A program made the translations under genes and the position numbers. Under the pieces are notes generated by a model, which was given only the letters and a program-made list of their open reading frames with translations, made no database searches and was not told the origin of the DNA. A DNA stretch of 64,000 nt, from assembly GCF_003996965.1 (NCBI RefSeq), contig NZ_QWDM01000005.1, positions 186,001 through 250,000 of the forward strand. The letters run 5' to 3'. Each line of letters begins with the position of its first letter. Positions within the stretch are counted from its first letter, which is position 1. Of this stretch, positions 24,827 through 33,691 are shown in pieces. Source of the stretch: Flavobacterium cupreum. GTDB taxonomy: Bacteria > Bacteroidota > Bacteroidia > Flavobacteriales > Flavobacteriaceae.

Positions 24827-25987
24827 TTAAAGTAGTGTTGTTCCGTTTGAGATTTTTACATCATAAAATTTTAATTCAATCCCAAATGTATCTAAATAAA
24901 GATTTGAAAACTTACGTTTAACCTCATTTTCGCAACCTTTTTTAATTAAATTTATGGTACAGCCACCAAAACCACCTCCCATCAGCCGGGAACCAATTAC
25001 AGAATCGTCTTCTTTTGCCGTATCAACAAGCATATCCAGTTCCGCACAACTTACGGCATATTCCTGTGATAAGCCGTAATGCGTCTCAAAAAGTAACGCT
25101 CCCAGAAGTTCAATATTCCCGTTGTCTAAGGCCTCACAAGCTTTTATGACACGATTAATTTCTTTTACAACATAATGAACCCTTTTAAAGACCGTCGGAT
25201 TCATTTTATCCTCGATGCTCAATAGCTGTTCTTCCGTACAATCCCTAAAACTTTTTATTTCCGGAAAATGATTTTTTATAATCAACAAACCTTCTTCACA
25301 CTCCAATCTTCTGGTATTGTATTCAGAAGTGAAAAGCGAATGTTTTACATTGCTGTCCATTAAGATCAGCGAATAATCCTTGAAATTAGCATCATGATAT
25401 TCAAATTCTAACGTATTACAATCTAATTTAATCACTTTGTCTTCAATTCCGTGAACGCTTGAAAACTGGTCCATAATGCCGCAATTAATGCCTACCCAGT
25501 GCTCGGCTTTTTGCCCCATCAGGGCAATATCCTTTTTTGCGATCGTAAGGTCGAAAAGTGCTGCAATACCAAAAAGCATCCCGCATTCTAAAGCCGCAGA
25601 AGAAGACAATCCCGAACCAACCGGAATATTACTGCTGAAAACACAATTAAAGCCTTCAAAAGAAAAACCATTATCTTGGAGTTGTTTTATTACACCAAGA
25701 ATATAATTCGTCCAGACCACATCACTTAATTGAACTTCCTGCGTCAGGTCGACCTCGAATTCTTCATTTAAATCAATGGCGATTATTTTAGATTTTTTAG
25801 AGTTGTTTTTCTCAAAAGCAAAGCAGATTACTTTGTCAATGGCTGCCGGTAACACATAGCCGTCATTATAATCGATATGTTCTCCAATAATGTTTATTCT
25901 TCCGGGAGAAAGCACAGTTTTTTGAGGAGAAGAACCAAATGATTTCTCAAAAAATGCCGTTGTATCCTGTATTAAAATGTCATTCAT
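24827..25987 (-). CDS. galK: Galactokinase
   Basis: A 386-residue GHMP kinase. The galactokinase signature GRINIIGEHIDYNDGYVLPAAID lies at about 29-51, the ATP-binding PVGSGLSSSAALE at about 123-135, and the third GHMP motif GSRLMGGGFGGCTI near 335. It phosphorylates galactose at C1 with ATP. It is placed between galM and galT with short spacers (46 and 16 bp), consistent with one transcript. All three GHMP motifs are intact, so it should be active. Confidence 0.95.
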   Translation of the reverse strand: MNDILIQDTTAFFEKSFGSSPQKTVLSPGRINIIGEHIDYNDGYVLPAAIDKVICFAFEKNNSKKSKIIAIDLNEEFEVDLTQEVQLSDVVWTNYILGVIKQLQDNGFSFEGFNCVFSSNIPVGSGLSSSAALECGMLFGIAALFDLTIAKKDIALMGQKAEHWVGINCGIMDQFSSVHGIEDKVIKLDCNTLEFEYHDANFKDYSLILMDSNVKHSLFTSEYNTRRLECEEGLLIIKNHFPEIKSFRDCTEEQLLSIEDKMNPTVFKRVHYVVKEINRVIKACEALDNGNIELLGALLFETHYGLSQEYAVSCAELDMLVDTAKEDDSVIGSRLMGGGFGGCTINLIKKGCENEVKRKFSNLYLDTFGIELKFYDVKISNGTTLL

Positions 25988-26033
25988 TATCTTGTAATTG
26001 TAAAGTGTTGTTGTGTAGTTATATTTTAAAAAC

Positions 26034-27089
26034 TTAGTTTATATTTTCAAATCGGTAAACCGTTTTCTGACGGTATTCTTGTCCTTTCTTGAGGATTGAA
26101 TTCGGGAAATTTTTATGATTCGGTGCGTCCGGAAAATTTTGTGTTTCAAAACAGATTCCGCTTGACGTATGATAGGCTGCATTTTGTTTTCCTTTCAGCT
26201 GGCCAAAACAATTCCCGCCCACATAGATATGAACACTCGGCTGATCGGTGTAAACGCTCATTTGTAAATTGTTTTTTAAGCTGATTAATTTGGCAATAAC
26301 TTCAGTTTTCGAATTCACTACAAAAGAATGATCAATCGGGAAAGGGCATTTTTTGGATGTTCTGAAGTCAAAGGCATGGCCTGTGAGATCCGTTAAATTG
26401 CCTGTTGGAATATTATTCTCATCCGTTTCCAGCATTTTGACCGATTTGATAAACATTTCCTGATCTAAAACATTCGAATCATGACCGTTGAGGTTGAAAT
26501 AACTATGATGCGTCAGGTTTATAACGGTGTCTTCGGTTGTGGTTGCTTTATATTCCAGTTTTAATTCGTTTTCTTCCGTTAAGGTATATGTCAGGTAGAC
26601 ATGCATTTCTCCGGGGAAATTTTCGTCGGAATCGTCACTTAGAAGACCAAAAGTAATCGAAGGATTCTCACCGGAAGTTACATTAGCGACATTCCATACT
26701 TTTCTTCCAAAACCAAAATTACCGCCATGCAGCGCGTTGCCATTATTATTGGCCGGTAGTTGAAATGTACTTCCATTGATCACAAAAGAAGCATTGTGGA
26801 TCCTTCCGGCATAACGGCCAACAGTGGTACCAAAATAAGGAGCGCTTGGTAAACTATAGGATTCCAGATAAGACTTCAGATCGTCAAAACCTAAAACAAC
26901 ATCCTTCAGCGTACCATTTGAAAGCGGAACCAGCAAAGAAGTTACCGTTGCTCCATAATTGATAAGCCGCGCTTTCATTCCGTTTTTGTTGGTCAATTCA
27001 AAAGAATAGATTTCTTCGTTGTCAGGCATTAAACCAAACAATTTGTAATCGGATAGATTCTGAAAATGAGATATATGTTTTATTTTCAT
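26034..27089 (-). CDS. galM: Aldose 1-epimerase (galactose mutarotase), cytoplasmic
   Basis: A 351-residue mutarotase starting at the ATG at 27089 (MKIKHISHFQNL); a TTG further upstream would push the start into the divergent promoter. Family landmarks are GRYAGRIHNASF, GNALHGGNFGFGRKVW, the catalytic His in NLTHHSYFNLNGH, and the C-terminal GICFETQNFPDAPNHKNFP carrying the catalytic Glu. It lacks a signal peptide, unlike the second epimerase at 35300, so it serves cytoplasmic galactose for galK. It is the first gene of the gal operon, divergent from the GntR regulator. Confidence 0.93.
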   Translation of the reverse strand: MKIKHISHFQNLSDYKLFGLMPDNEEIYSFELTNKNGMKARLINYGATVTSLLVPLSNGTLKDVVLGFDDLKSYLESYSLPSAPYFGTTVGRYAGRIHNASFVINGSTFQLPANNNGNALHGGNFGFGRKVWNVANVTSGENPSITFGLLSDDSDENFPGEMHVYLTYTLTEENELKLEYKATTTEDTVINLTHHSYFNLNGHDSNVLDQEMFIKSVKMLETDENNIPTGNLTDLTGHAFDFRTSKKCPFPIDHSFVVNSKTEVIAKLISLKNNLQMSVYTDQPSVHIYVGGNCFGQLKGKQNAAYHTSSGICFETQNFPDAPNHKNFPNSILKKGQEYRQKTVYRFENIN

Positions 27090-27142
27090 ATTATTTTTAC
27101 CAATAATGAAATCCAAAAATAGAAACATTTCAAAAAAACACA

Positions 27143-27159
27143 TACCAGTACCTACCAGT
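27143..27159. promoter_or_regulatory. Direct-repeat operator candidate between galM and the GntR gene
   Basis: TACCAGT occurs at 27143-27149 and again at 27153-27159, exactly 10 bp apart, so both copies face the same side of the helix. It lies 31 bp before the regulator ATG and about 54 bp before galM. The likely binder is the GntR-family protein encoded beside it. Confidence 0.5.
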
Positions 27160-27190
27160 TTTTTGTATCTTGTGCCCAAAAACTATTTTT

Positions 27191-28189
27191 ATGAACGTAA
27201 TTTCTGTACAAAACAATTTGGGGCTTCCAAAATATAAACAGATAATTCTTTCAATTGAGAAAGCTATTGAAGAGGAAAAATTAAAAAAAGGAGACAGGCT
27301 GCCCTCCGTCAATAAAGTTTGCCTGGCTTTTTCATTATCGCGCGATACGGTTTTACAGGCTTATGATGAACTCAAAAAAAGAGGGATTATTTATGCTATT
27401 CCGGGCAAAGGCTATTATGTAAAAAGCGTCGAGACTACCCTAAAACACAGGATTTTTTTGCTTTTTGACGAATTGAATATTTTTAAGGAAGACATTTACA
27501 ATTCGTTCCTGAAAAACATTGGAAAGAATGTCCAGGTCGATATTTTCTTTCATCATTTTAATGTCAGAGTATTTCAAAAACTAATAAATGACAGCAACGG
27601 AAATTACACCAAATACATTATTATGCCGACGAACTTAAACGATATAGTAGATTCTGTAAAAACCCTACCAGTAAATGAGGTAATCATACTGGATCAGACC
27701 AATCAAAACCTGAAATTGTACCCGGCCATTTATCAAAATCACCAAAAAGATATCTTTGAAGGATTGTATAAAGCGAAATCAAGATTGAATAAATACAAAA
27801 AACTGATTTTGATTTTCCCGGGATTCAGGGAACCTCTGGGCATGAAACTGGGCTTTGAGGATTTTTGTACCGCCTATCATTTTGAATACGAAATCATCAC
27901 CGAATTTACCGGAAGAGAAATCACAACCGGAGACCTTTATATTATTCCGAATGACCGGGATCTGGTAAAAGTAATCGAAAGTGCGGGAAAACAAAGCTTA
28001 AAATTGGGCAGCGATTTTGGTATTATTTCCTATAATGAAACACCGCTGAAAAAAATTGTCGCAAACGGAATTACTACAATTTCAACCCATTTTGAAGCCA
28101 TGGGAAAAATTTTGGCCGAAATGGTTCTGAAAGGAAACAAAGAACAAATCGAGAATAAATCATCCTTGATTATGCGGAATTCTTTGTAA
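27191..28189 (+). CDS. GntR-family transcriptional regulator with sugar-binding-like C-terminus
   Basis: A 332-residue regulator from the ATG at 27191; a TTG seven codons upstream is less likely. The N-terminal winged helix (LPKYKQIILSIEKAIEEEKLKKGDRLPSVNKVCLAFSLSRDTVLQAYDELKKRGIIYAIPGKGYYV) is standard GntR. The remaining 250 residues resemble a periplasmic-binding/LacI-type ligand domain, as in AraR of Bacillus and related Bacteroidetes regulators. The end (GNKEQIENKSSLIMRNSL) matches the dimer tail of that group. Divergence from galM-galK-galT suggests it controls that operon in response to galactose or a related sugar. Confidence 0.85.
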   Translation: MNVISVQNNLGLPKYKQIILSIEKAIEEEKLKKGDRLPSVNKVCLAFSLSRDTVLQAYDELKKRGIIYAIPGKGYYVKSVETTLKHRIFLLFDELNIFKEDIYNSFLKNIGKNVQVDIFFHHFNVRVFQKLINDSNGNYTKYIIMPTNLNDIVDSVKTLPVNEVIILDQTNQNLKLYPAIYQNHQKDIFEGLYKAKSRLNKYKKLILIFPGFREPLGMKLGFEDFCTAYHFEYEIITEFTGREITTGDLYIIPNDRDLVKVIESAGKQSLKLGSDFGIISYNETPLKKIVANGITTISTHFEAMGKILAEMVLKGNKEQIENKSSLIMRNSL

Positions 28190-28213
28190 CGCTGCAGCAG
28201 CCTCATTATTTAA

Positions 28214-28254
28214 AAAACAAACCCTGAAAGTTTCGGGCTTTCAGGGTTTGTTTT
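28214..28254. terminator. Bidirectional terminator between the GntR gene and araR
   Basis: AAAACAAACCCTGAAAG pairs with CTTTCAGGGTTTGTTTT across a TTTCGGG loop. The two genes converge on it. Confidence 0.88.
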
Positions 28255-28274
28255 CGGCTTTTATTTGGTAGAAT

Positions 28275-28964
28275 TTACAAATTCAGCACAAAGTCATTCA
28301 ATAGTTTTTCTTCGTATTTTTCTTTATTGAAAGTATACAAATACGAACCTTTACGGGAAGAACCCATATCTTTTTCTTCTAACTTATTTAAGATTTCAAG
28401 AGAGTTAATTTTACTGATAAAATTTCTTTTATCCAGTTCCTTGCTCAGAATAGCTTCATAAAGTTCCAGTAGCTGACGCATGGTAAACTTTTCAGGCAGC
28501 AATTCAAATCCAATTGGTTTGATGGAAGTTCTGTATCGCAGTCTTCTTATGGCATGTTGAACCATTTCGTCGTGGTCAAAAATTAATTTTGGCATCTCAT
28601 TGATACTAAACCATTTTGCATGATAATTCTGGATCAGTTCTGCATTATGATTTTCAATATTAATCAGGGCATAATACGAAACAGAGATCGTACGCTCCAC
28701 AGGATCACGGTCTATTTCGCTATACGCATAAAGCTGTTCCATATAAATATCATGAAGACCGGTGTAGGTATTTAATATTCGGATAGCCGCACGGTCCAAT
28801 ATTTCATCGCGTTTTAAAAAACCGCCCATCAGAGACCATTTTCCTTTCTCGGGCTCAAAGTCCCTTTTGATTAAAAGTATTTTCAACCCCTCATGGTCGA
28901 ATCCAAAAATGATACAATCTACTGCTAATAAAGCTTTGTCAGCAGAGCTATAACTGTTTAGCAT
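28275..28964 (-). CDS. araR: Nudix-type transcriptional regulator AraR
   Basis: A 229-residue protein with an N-terminal Nudix fold (about 10-145) and a C-terminal winged-helix region (about 155-229, LPEKFTMRQLLELYEAILSKELDKRNFISKI). The Nudix box is degenerate: GGFLKRDEILDRAAIRIL followed by NTYTGL, where the REUxEE core reads RILNTY and the catalytic acidic residues are lost, so it should sense a ligand rather than hydrolyse one. Bacteroides thetaiotaomicron AraR is the characterised relative and represses arabinose genes. Here it is divergent from the arabinofuranosidase gene and next to araBDA. Naming rests on family and context. Confidence 0.8.
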   Translation of the reverse strand: MLNSYSSADKALLAVDCIIFGFDHEGLKILLIKRDFEPEKGKWSLMGGFLKRDEILDRAAIRILNTYTGLHDIYMEQLYAYSEIDRDPVERTISVSYYALINIENHNAELIQNYHAKWFSINEMPKLIFDHDEMVQHAIRRLRYRTSIKPIGFELLPEKFTMRQLLELYEAILSKELDKRNFISKINSLEILNKLEEKDMGSSRKGSYLYTFNKEKYEEKLLNDFVLNL

Positions 28965-28981
28965 ATTCTGTTATTTATTGG

Positions 28982-29039
28982 TAAATATATAAACTTCCAC
29001 CTATGTTTCATAATTTATTAATGTTGATTTTACACTTAA
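28982..29039 (-). promoter_or_regulatory. araR promoter region with AraR-type operator
   Basis: On the minus strand TATATTTA (28982-28989) is a near-match to TAnnTTTG. About 30 bp upstream, TAATGT-N7-ACACTT (29019-29037) has the half-site and spacing found in three other places, flanked by TTAA on both sides. This fits autoregulation of araR. Confidence 0.5.
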
Positions 29040-29246
29040 TAAATATACTCAAAAATAGATGCTTTGCTTTTTTAATTGTTCAGGATGAAAATCAGATGTT
29101 GCTTTTCTCTTCCCGCGGTCAAATTTAGTGCAAAGTTATCTATTTGATGATAATTTAAGTTAAAACCATTTTTAAAATTTTAACCAAATATTTTGCGAAA
29201 TATGTTTTTATTAATGGTTAAACTGACCATTAGTTATTATTTTAAC

Positions 29247-29274
29247 TATATTTACAAATGTCAAATCAACACTT
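29247..29274 (+). promoter_or_regulatory. Arabinofuranosidase promoter with AraR-type operator
   Basis: TATATTTA (29247-29254) is a near-consensus -7 box. Directly after it lies AAATGT-N7-ACACTT (29256-29274), which would cover the transcription start, a classic repressor position. Confidence 0.5.
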
Positions 29275-29413
29275 AATTGTTGTTTTGAAGTGCTTTTTTC
29301 CAGCTTTTTAAAGGGAAAAAATTCGATCTAATGTTGTGTAAAATTCGTTTTCCGGATTGAAAGCATAAGCAGATTATCAAAATAGAAAACCACCAATTCT
29401 TAAAATAAATACT

Positions 29414-30961
29414 ATGAAAAACTCTTTTTTAATCTCCTGTATTTTTACTTTCTGCAGTCAGGCTACTTTTGCTCAAAAAGAAACGACAATAATTTCCGTA
29501 AAAAGCGCTTCGGATGCGCCAACGATCAATAGAAACATTTACGGTCACTTTGCAGAACATCTGGGACGTTCTGTTTATGGTGGATTTTTTGTAGGCGATA
29601 CTTCGAAAATCCCAAACACAAAAGGAGTCAGAAACGATATTATTAAAGCCTTAAAAGACCTGAAAATCCCAAATCTGCGATGGCCCGGAGGCTGTTTTGC
29701 CGATACGTATCACTGGAAGGACGGCATTGGTCCAAAAGAGCAAAGAACCACAATTGTCAACCAGTGGTGGGGTGGCGTAACCGAGGATAACAGTTTTGGG
29801 ACCCATGATTTTTTAAACATGTGTGAATTACTGGGAGCAGAACCTTATCTATCCGGAAATGTGGGAAGCGGAACGGTTCAGGAATTATCAGACTGGATTC
29901 AGTATACCAACTTTGCAGGTAAAAGTCCGATGAGTGATTTGCGTAAAAAAAACGGAAGAACAGAACCGTGGAAAGTTACCTATTGGGGAATTGGAAATGA
30001 AGCCTGGGGCTGCGGAGGAAATATGACAGCGGATTATTATGCCGGAGAATATCGAAAATATGCCACTTTTATGTCAGATTGGGGCAATAAAGAAGGGCTG
30101 ATCCGTATTGCATCAGGATCGAATAGCTCCGATTATAACTGGACAGAAACGTTAATGAAAAATATTCCCCTGAATCTTCTGGGCGGAATTGGCGTGCATC
30201 ATTATTCCGTAATCAACTGGGATAAAAAAGGAGATGCTGTCGACTATACCGAAGAACAGTATTTCAAAACAATGAAAGAAGCGCTGAAGATGGAAGAACT
30301 CGTTACCAAACATTCCGCCATAATGGATAAATACGATCCGAAGAAAAAAGTGGCCATGATTGTGGATGAATGGGGAGGCTGGTATGATGTTGAAAAAGGA
30401 ACAAACCCGGGCTTTTTGTATCAGCAAAACACCCTGAGAGATGCAGTGCTGGCCGGTGCCACACTGAATATTTTTAACAACCATGCCGACAGGGTCCGTA
30501 TGGCCAATTTAGCCCAATGTGTCAATGTATTGCAGGCTGTAATCCTGACCGATAAAGCAAAAATGATTTTAACACCCACCTACCATGTCATGCAATTGTA
30601 CAGCGTACATCAGGATGCGAAATTATTGCCAATAAATTTCCAGTCACCGCTGTATTCCTATAACGGGGAAACACTTCCTGCGATTTCGGCTTCAGCTTCT
30701 AAAGATAAAAACGGCCTGGTTCATATTTCACTGGTCAACATCGATTCAAAAAACAGCAATAAAGTGGAGATAGACACAACAGAGCTGGGCGTTAAAAACT
30801 TTTCAGGAAAAATCATAACATCTAAAAAAATACAGGACTATAATTCATTCGAAAATCCCGGTAAAATTGTCCCGGTTGCCTTTAAAGACTTTGAAAACAA
30901 GAAAGGTAAACTCGAAATTACGATTCCGCCATTCTCCGTAATAGTCGTCGAAGGAAAATAA
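29414..30961 (+). CDS. Alpha-L-arabinofuranosidase, GH51, exported
   Basis: A 515-residue glycoside hydrolase. MKNSFLISCIFTFCSQATFAQ is a signal peptide, so it acts in the periplasm or outside. The acid/base Glu is in GIGNEAWGCGG (Glu about 196) and the nucleophile in VDEWGGWYD (Glu about 319), the GH51 pair. The substrate-site loop WPGGCFADTYHWKDGIGP near 90-107 is also typical. The C-terminal 120 residues form the expected beta-sandwich. It releases L-arabinose from arabinan or arabinoxylan side chains, feeding araB-araD-araA downstream. An AraR-type operator overlaps its promoter. Confidence 0.92.
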   Translation: MKNSFLISCIFTFCSQATFAQKETTIISVKSASDAPTINRNIYGHFAEHLGRSVYGGFFVGDTSKIPNTKGVRNDIIKALKDLKIPNLRWPGGCFADTYHWKDGIGPKEQRTTIVNQWWGGVTEDNSFGTHDFLNMCELLGAEPYLSGNVGSGTVQELSDWIQYTNFAGKSPMSDLRKKNGRTEPWKVTYWGIGNEAWGCGGNMTADYYAGEYRKYATFMSDWGNKEGLIRIASGSNSSDYNWTETLMKNIPLNLLGGIGVHHYSVINWDKKGDAVDYTEEQYFKTMKEALKMEELVTKHSAIMDKYDPKKKVAMIVDEWGGWYDVEKGTNPGFLYQQNTLRDAVLAGATLNIFNNHADRVRMANLAQCVNVLQAVILTDKAKMILTPTYHVMQLYSVHQDAKLLPINFQSPLYSYNGETLPAISASASKDKNGLVHISLVNIDSKNSNKVEIDTTELGVKNFSGKIITSKKIQDYNSFENPGKIVPVAFKDFENKKGKLEITIPPFSVIVVEGK

Positions 30962-31071
30962 ACGTGAAATAATCGCAACGGAATAAATTTAAAACCAACG
31001 TTTATTTTTTGTTTGGAGTTTAAATGCCTGTTTTGATGCATTATTTGTAAAAATCAAGCGGCTTGTTTTTA

Positions 31072-31116
31072 TTAAGTGTTTTTTATACACTTATAAATTA
31101 ATTATTTTTATATTTG
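31072..31116 (+). promoter_or_regulatory. araB promoter with AraR-type operator
   Basis: TATATTTG (31109-31116) is an exact TAnnTTTG -7 box 23 bp before the araB ATG. AAGTGT-N7-ACACTT (31074-31092), extended by TTAA-like flanks, covers the -33 region, the expected place for repression by AraR. Confidence 0.65.
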
Positions 31117-31139
31117 TCAATCTTAAAAATAAAGTTCGA

Positions 31140-32831
31140 ATGAAAAATTACGTAATAGGATTGGACTACGGAACAGATTCTGTTCGGGCGGTGCTGATTG
31201 ACACTGAAAATGGACAGGAGCTGGCATCCAGTGTTTCTCATTATAAAAGATGGAAAAACAAACAATATTGCGACGCAGCTGTCAATCAGTTTCGTCAGCA
31301 TCCTCTGGATCATATTGAAGGTTTGGAAAATACAATTCAGACGGTTGTGAAAGAAAGTAAAGTAGATCCTTCGTTAGTGCGCGGCATCTGTATTGATACG
31401 ACAGGTTCTTCTCCTGTACCGGTTACCAAAGAAGGAATTCCGTTGGCGCTGACAAAAGGTTTTGAAGAAAATCCGAATGCGATGATGGTGTTGTGGAAAG
31501 ATCACACAGCCATAAATGAAGCCAATGAAATCAACGAACTGGCCGTAAGCTGGGGGGGAGAAGATGTTACGAAATATGTGGGAGGAATTTATTCATCAGA
31601 ATGGTTCTGGGCAAAAATCCTGCACATTGCAAGGGAAGATGAAGCGGTAAAAAATGCGGCACATACCTGGATGGAACACTGTGATCTAATGACCTATTTA
31701 TTAATTGAGGATAAAGATTTAAAATCCTTCAAAAGAAGCCGTTGTGCAGCAGGTCATAAAGCCATGTGGCACGCCGACTGGAATGGCTTGCCTCCGGTAG
31801 AATTTTTAGAAAAATTACATCCGTATCTGGCCACACTTCGCGGCAATTTATATGATGAAACCTATACTTCTGATCTGGTTGCCGGAAAATTGAGCAAAGA
31901 ATGGGCAGATCGTTTAGGACTTTCGACGGATACAGTGGTAGCTGTGGGAACATTCGATGCACATTCCGGAGCAGTTGGCGCAAAAATTGGAGAAAACACT
32001 TTAGTCCGCGTTATGGGAACTTCCACCTGCGATATTCTGGTGGGTTCTTATGATGAAGTAGGAACCAAAACCGTTCGCGGCATCTGCGGACAGGTAGACG
32101 GATCTGTAATTCCGGGCTTTATCGGTTTAGAGGCGGGGCAATCTGCTTTTGGCGATTTACTGGCCTGGTACAAAGAATTGTTGCTTTGGCCGACCGATCA
32201 TTTACTGACGGCTTCGACAGTTTTAAATGACGAACAAAAAGAACAATTAAGAGAAGAATTCAGCGATAAATTAATTGTTGAACTGACCAGAGAGGCAGAG
32301 AAAATCCCGGTTTCCGAAACTCTTCCAATCGCCTTAGACTGGATCAATGGAAGAAGAACCCCGGATGCCAATCAGGAACTAAAAAGCGCCATTTCAAATT
32401 TATCATTAGGAACAAAAGCACCGCATATTTTCAAAGCACTGGTCAACGCCATTTGTTTTGGAGCGAAGAAAATTGTAGATCGTTTTGAAGAAGAAGGCGT
32501 AAAAATCGACAGCGTTATCGGAATTGGAGGCGTTGCCAGAAAATCTCCTTTTATCATGCAGACTTTGGCCAATGTTTTAAACAAGCCAATCAAAATTGCA
32601 GCCTCAGACCAGACTCCGGCTTTAGGAGCAGCGATTTATGCAGCAGTAGCAGCCGGAATTTATCCAAACGTAATTGAAGCCAGTCAAAAAATAGGAAGCG
32701 ATTTTGACGGGGAATATTTCCCTCAGTTAGACCAGGTCGCAGCGTATCACAAATTACTGATTGGTTACGATCAATTAAGTGCTTTTGAAGATCCAACGAT
32801 TAAATTATCCCAACATGAGTTCACGATATAA
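31140..32831 (+). CDS. araB: Ribulokinase
   Basis: A 563-residue FGGY-family kinase of the B. subtilis-like AraB type. The N-terminal phosphate loop is GLDYGTDSVRAVLIDTENG, the ribulokinase segment DTTGSSPVPVTKEGIPLAL follows near 84, and the C-terminal ATP-site region is IGIGGVARKSPFIMQTLANVLNKPI with DQTPALGAAIYAA. It phosphorylates L-ribulose at C5 in the cytoplasm. The araD start lies inside its 3' end (17 bp overlap), so araB and araD are translated from one mRNA. Confidence 0.95.
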   Translation: MKNYVIGLDYGTDSVRAVLIDTENGQELASSVSHYKRWKNKQYCDAAVNQFRQHPLDHIEGLENTIQTVVKESKVDPSLVRGICIDTTGSSPVPVTKEGIPLALTKGFEENPNAMMVLWKDHTAINEANEINELAVSWGGEDVTKYVGGIYSSEWFWAKILHIAREDEAVKNAAHTWMEHCDLMTYLLIEDKDLKSFKRSRCAAGHKAMWHADWNGLPPVEFLEKLHPYLATLRGNLYDETYTSDLVAGKLSKEWADRLGLSTDTVVAVGTFDAHSGAVGAKIGENTLVRVMGTSTCDILVGSYDEVGTKTVRGICGQVDGSVIPGFIGLEAGQSAFGDLLAWYKELLLWPTDHLLTASTVLNDEQKEQLREEFSDKLIVELTREAEKIPVSETLPIALDWINGRRTPDANQELKSAISNLSLGTKAPHIFKALVNAICFGAKKIVDRFEEEGVKIDSVIGIGGVARKSPFIMQTLANVLNKPIKIAASDQTPALGAAIYAAVAAGIYPNVIEASQKIGSDFDGEYFPQLDQVAAYHKLLIGYDQLSAFEDPTIKLSQHEFTI

Positions 32832-33516
32832 AGATTTAAAACAGGAATGTTACGAAGCCAACATGCAGTTAAATGCATTGAATCTGGTGGTGTATACCTT
32901 TGGAAATGTAAGCGCTGTGGATAGGGAAAATGGCGTTTTTGCCATTAAACCGAGCGGCGTTCCTTACGAAGATTTAAAACCGGAAGATATTGTGATTGTC
33001 GATTTTGACAATAACATTATTGAAGGAACAATGCGTCCGTCCTCTGACACTAAAACCCATGCGTATTTATACAAAAACTGGCCAAATATTGGTGGCGTGG
33101 CTCATACGCATGCAACCTATTCGGTGGCCTGGGCGCAGGCACAACAGGATATTCCGATTTTCGGAACGACCCATGCTGACTATTTAACGGCTGATATTCC
33201 GTGCGCTCCTCCAATGGCCGATTCCCTGATTGAAGGAAACTACGAACACAATACCGGAATCCAGATTCTGGATTGTTTCAAGGAAAAAAATCTTTCGTAC
33301 GAAGAAGTAGAAATGATTCTGATCGGCAATCACGGTCCATTCGCCTGGGGAAAAAGTGCAGCAAAAGCAGTCTACAACAGTAAGGTTCTGGAAGTCGTAG
33401 CCGAAATGGCCTACCTTACTTTACAAATAAATCCAAACGCACCAAGACTGAAGGATTCGCTCATAAAGAAACATTACAACCGTAAACACGGAAAAGATTC
33501 GTATTACGGACAGTAA
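32815..33516 (+). CDS. araD: L-ribulose-5-phosphate 4-epimerase
   Basis: A 233-residue class II aldolase/epimerase from the ATG at 32815 (MSSRYKDLKQECYEANMQL). An in-frame codon 36 bp upstream would extend it deeper into araB and is rejected. The zinc-binding site is HTHATYSVAWAQAQQDIPIFGTTHADYL, and FGNVSAVDR and GNHGPFAWGKSAAKAVYN are family motifs. It converts L-ribulose 5-phosphate to D-xylulose 5-phosphate. It is coupled to araB by overlap and separated from araA by a repeat-filled spacer of 175 bp. Confidence 0.95.
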   Translation: MSSRYKDLKQECYEANMQLNALNLVVYTFGNVSAVDRENGVFAIKPSGVPYEDLKPEDIVIVDFDNNIIEGTMRPSSDTKTHAYLYKNWPNIGGVAHTHATYSVAWAQAQQDIPIFGTTHADYLTADIPCAPPMADSLIEGNYEHNTGIQILDCFKEKNLSYEEVEMILIGNHGPFAWGKSAAKAVYNSKVLEVVAEMAYLTLQINPNAPRLKDSLIKKHYNRKHGKDSYYGQ

Positions 33517-33520
33517 AGTT

Positions 33521-33675
33521 GTTTCAGGTTTCAGGTTTTTTTTGTTTCAGGTTATTGGAACCGCAAAGAAAACCTGAAACCTGAAACCTGAAACCTGAAA
33601 CGAAAAATAACAAAACAATAGATAACAAAGATTTTCCACGATTCAAAACTTGAAACTTGAAACAAAGAAAACTTG
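33521..33675. repeat. Heptamer-based inverted repeat in the araD-araA spacer
   Basis: The left side carries GTTTCAGGTTTCAGG and a second GTTTCAGG. The right side carries four perfect CCTGAAA units (33573-33600), and degenerate ACTTGAAAC copies follow to about 33679. The two sides can pair into a long hairpin in the mRNA between araD and araA. Confidence 0.85.
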
Positions 33676-33691
33676 AAACAAAATAAAAGAC

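Larger units (their letters stand above)
28965..29413. other. araR/arabinofuranosidase divergent spacer, 449 bp without a gene
   Basis: The spacer holds the promoters of both genes and two AraR-type operators, listed separately. The right part, from about 29275 to 29413, would be a leader of about 150 nt for the arabinofuranosidase mRNA. I see no open frame worth calling and no recognisable riboswitch. Confidence 0.7.
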
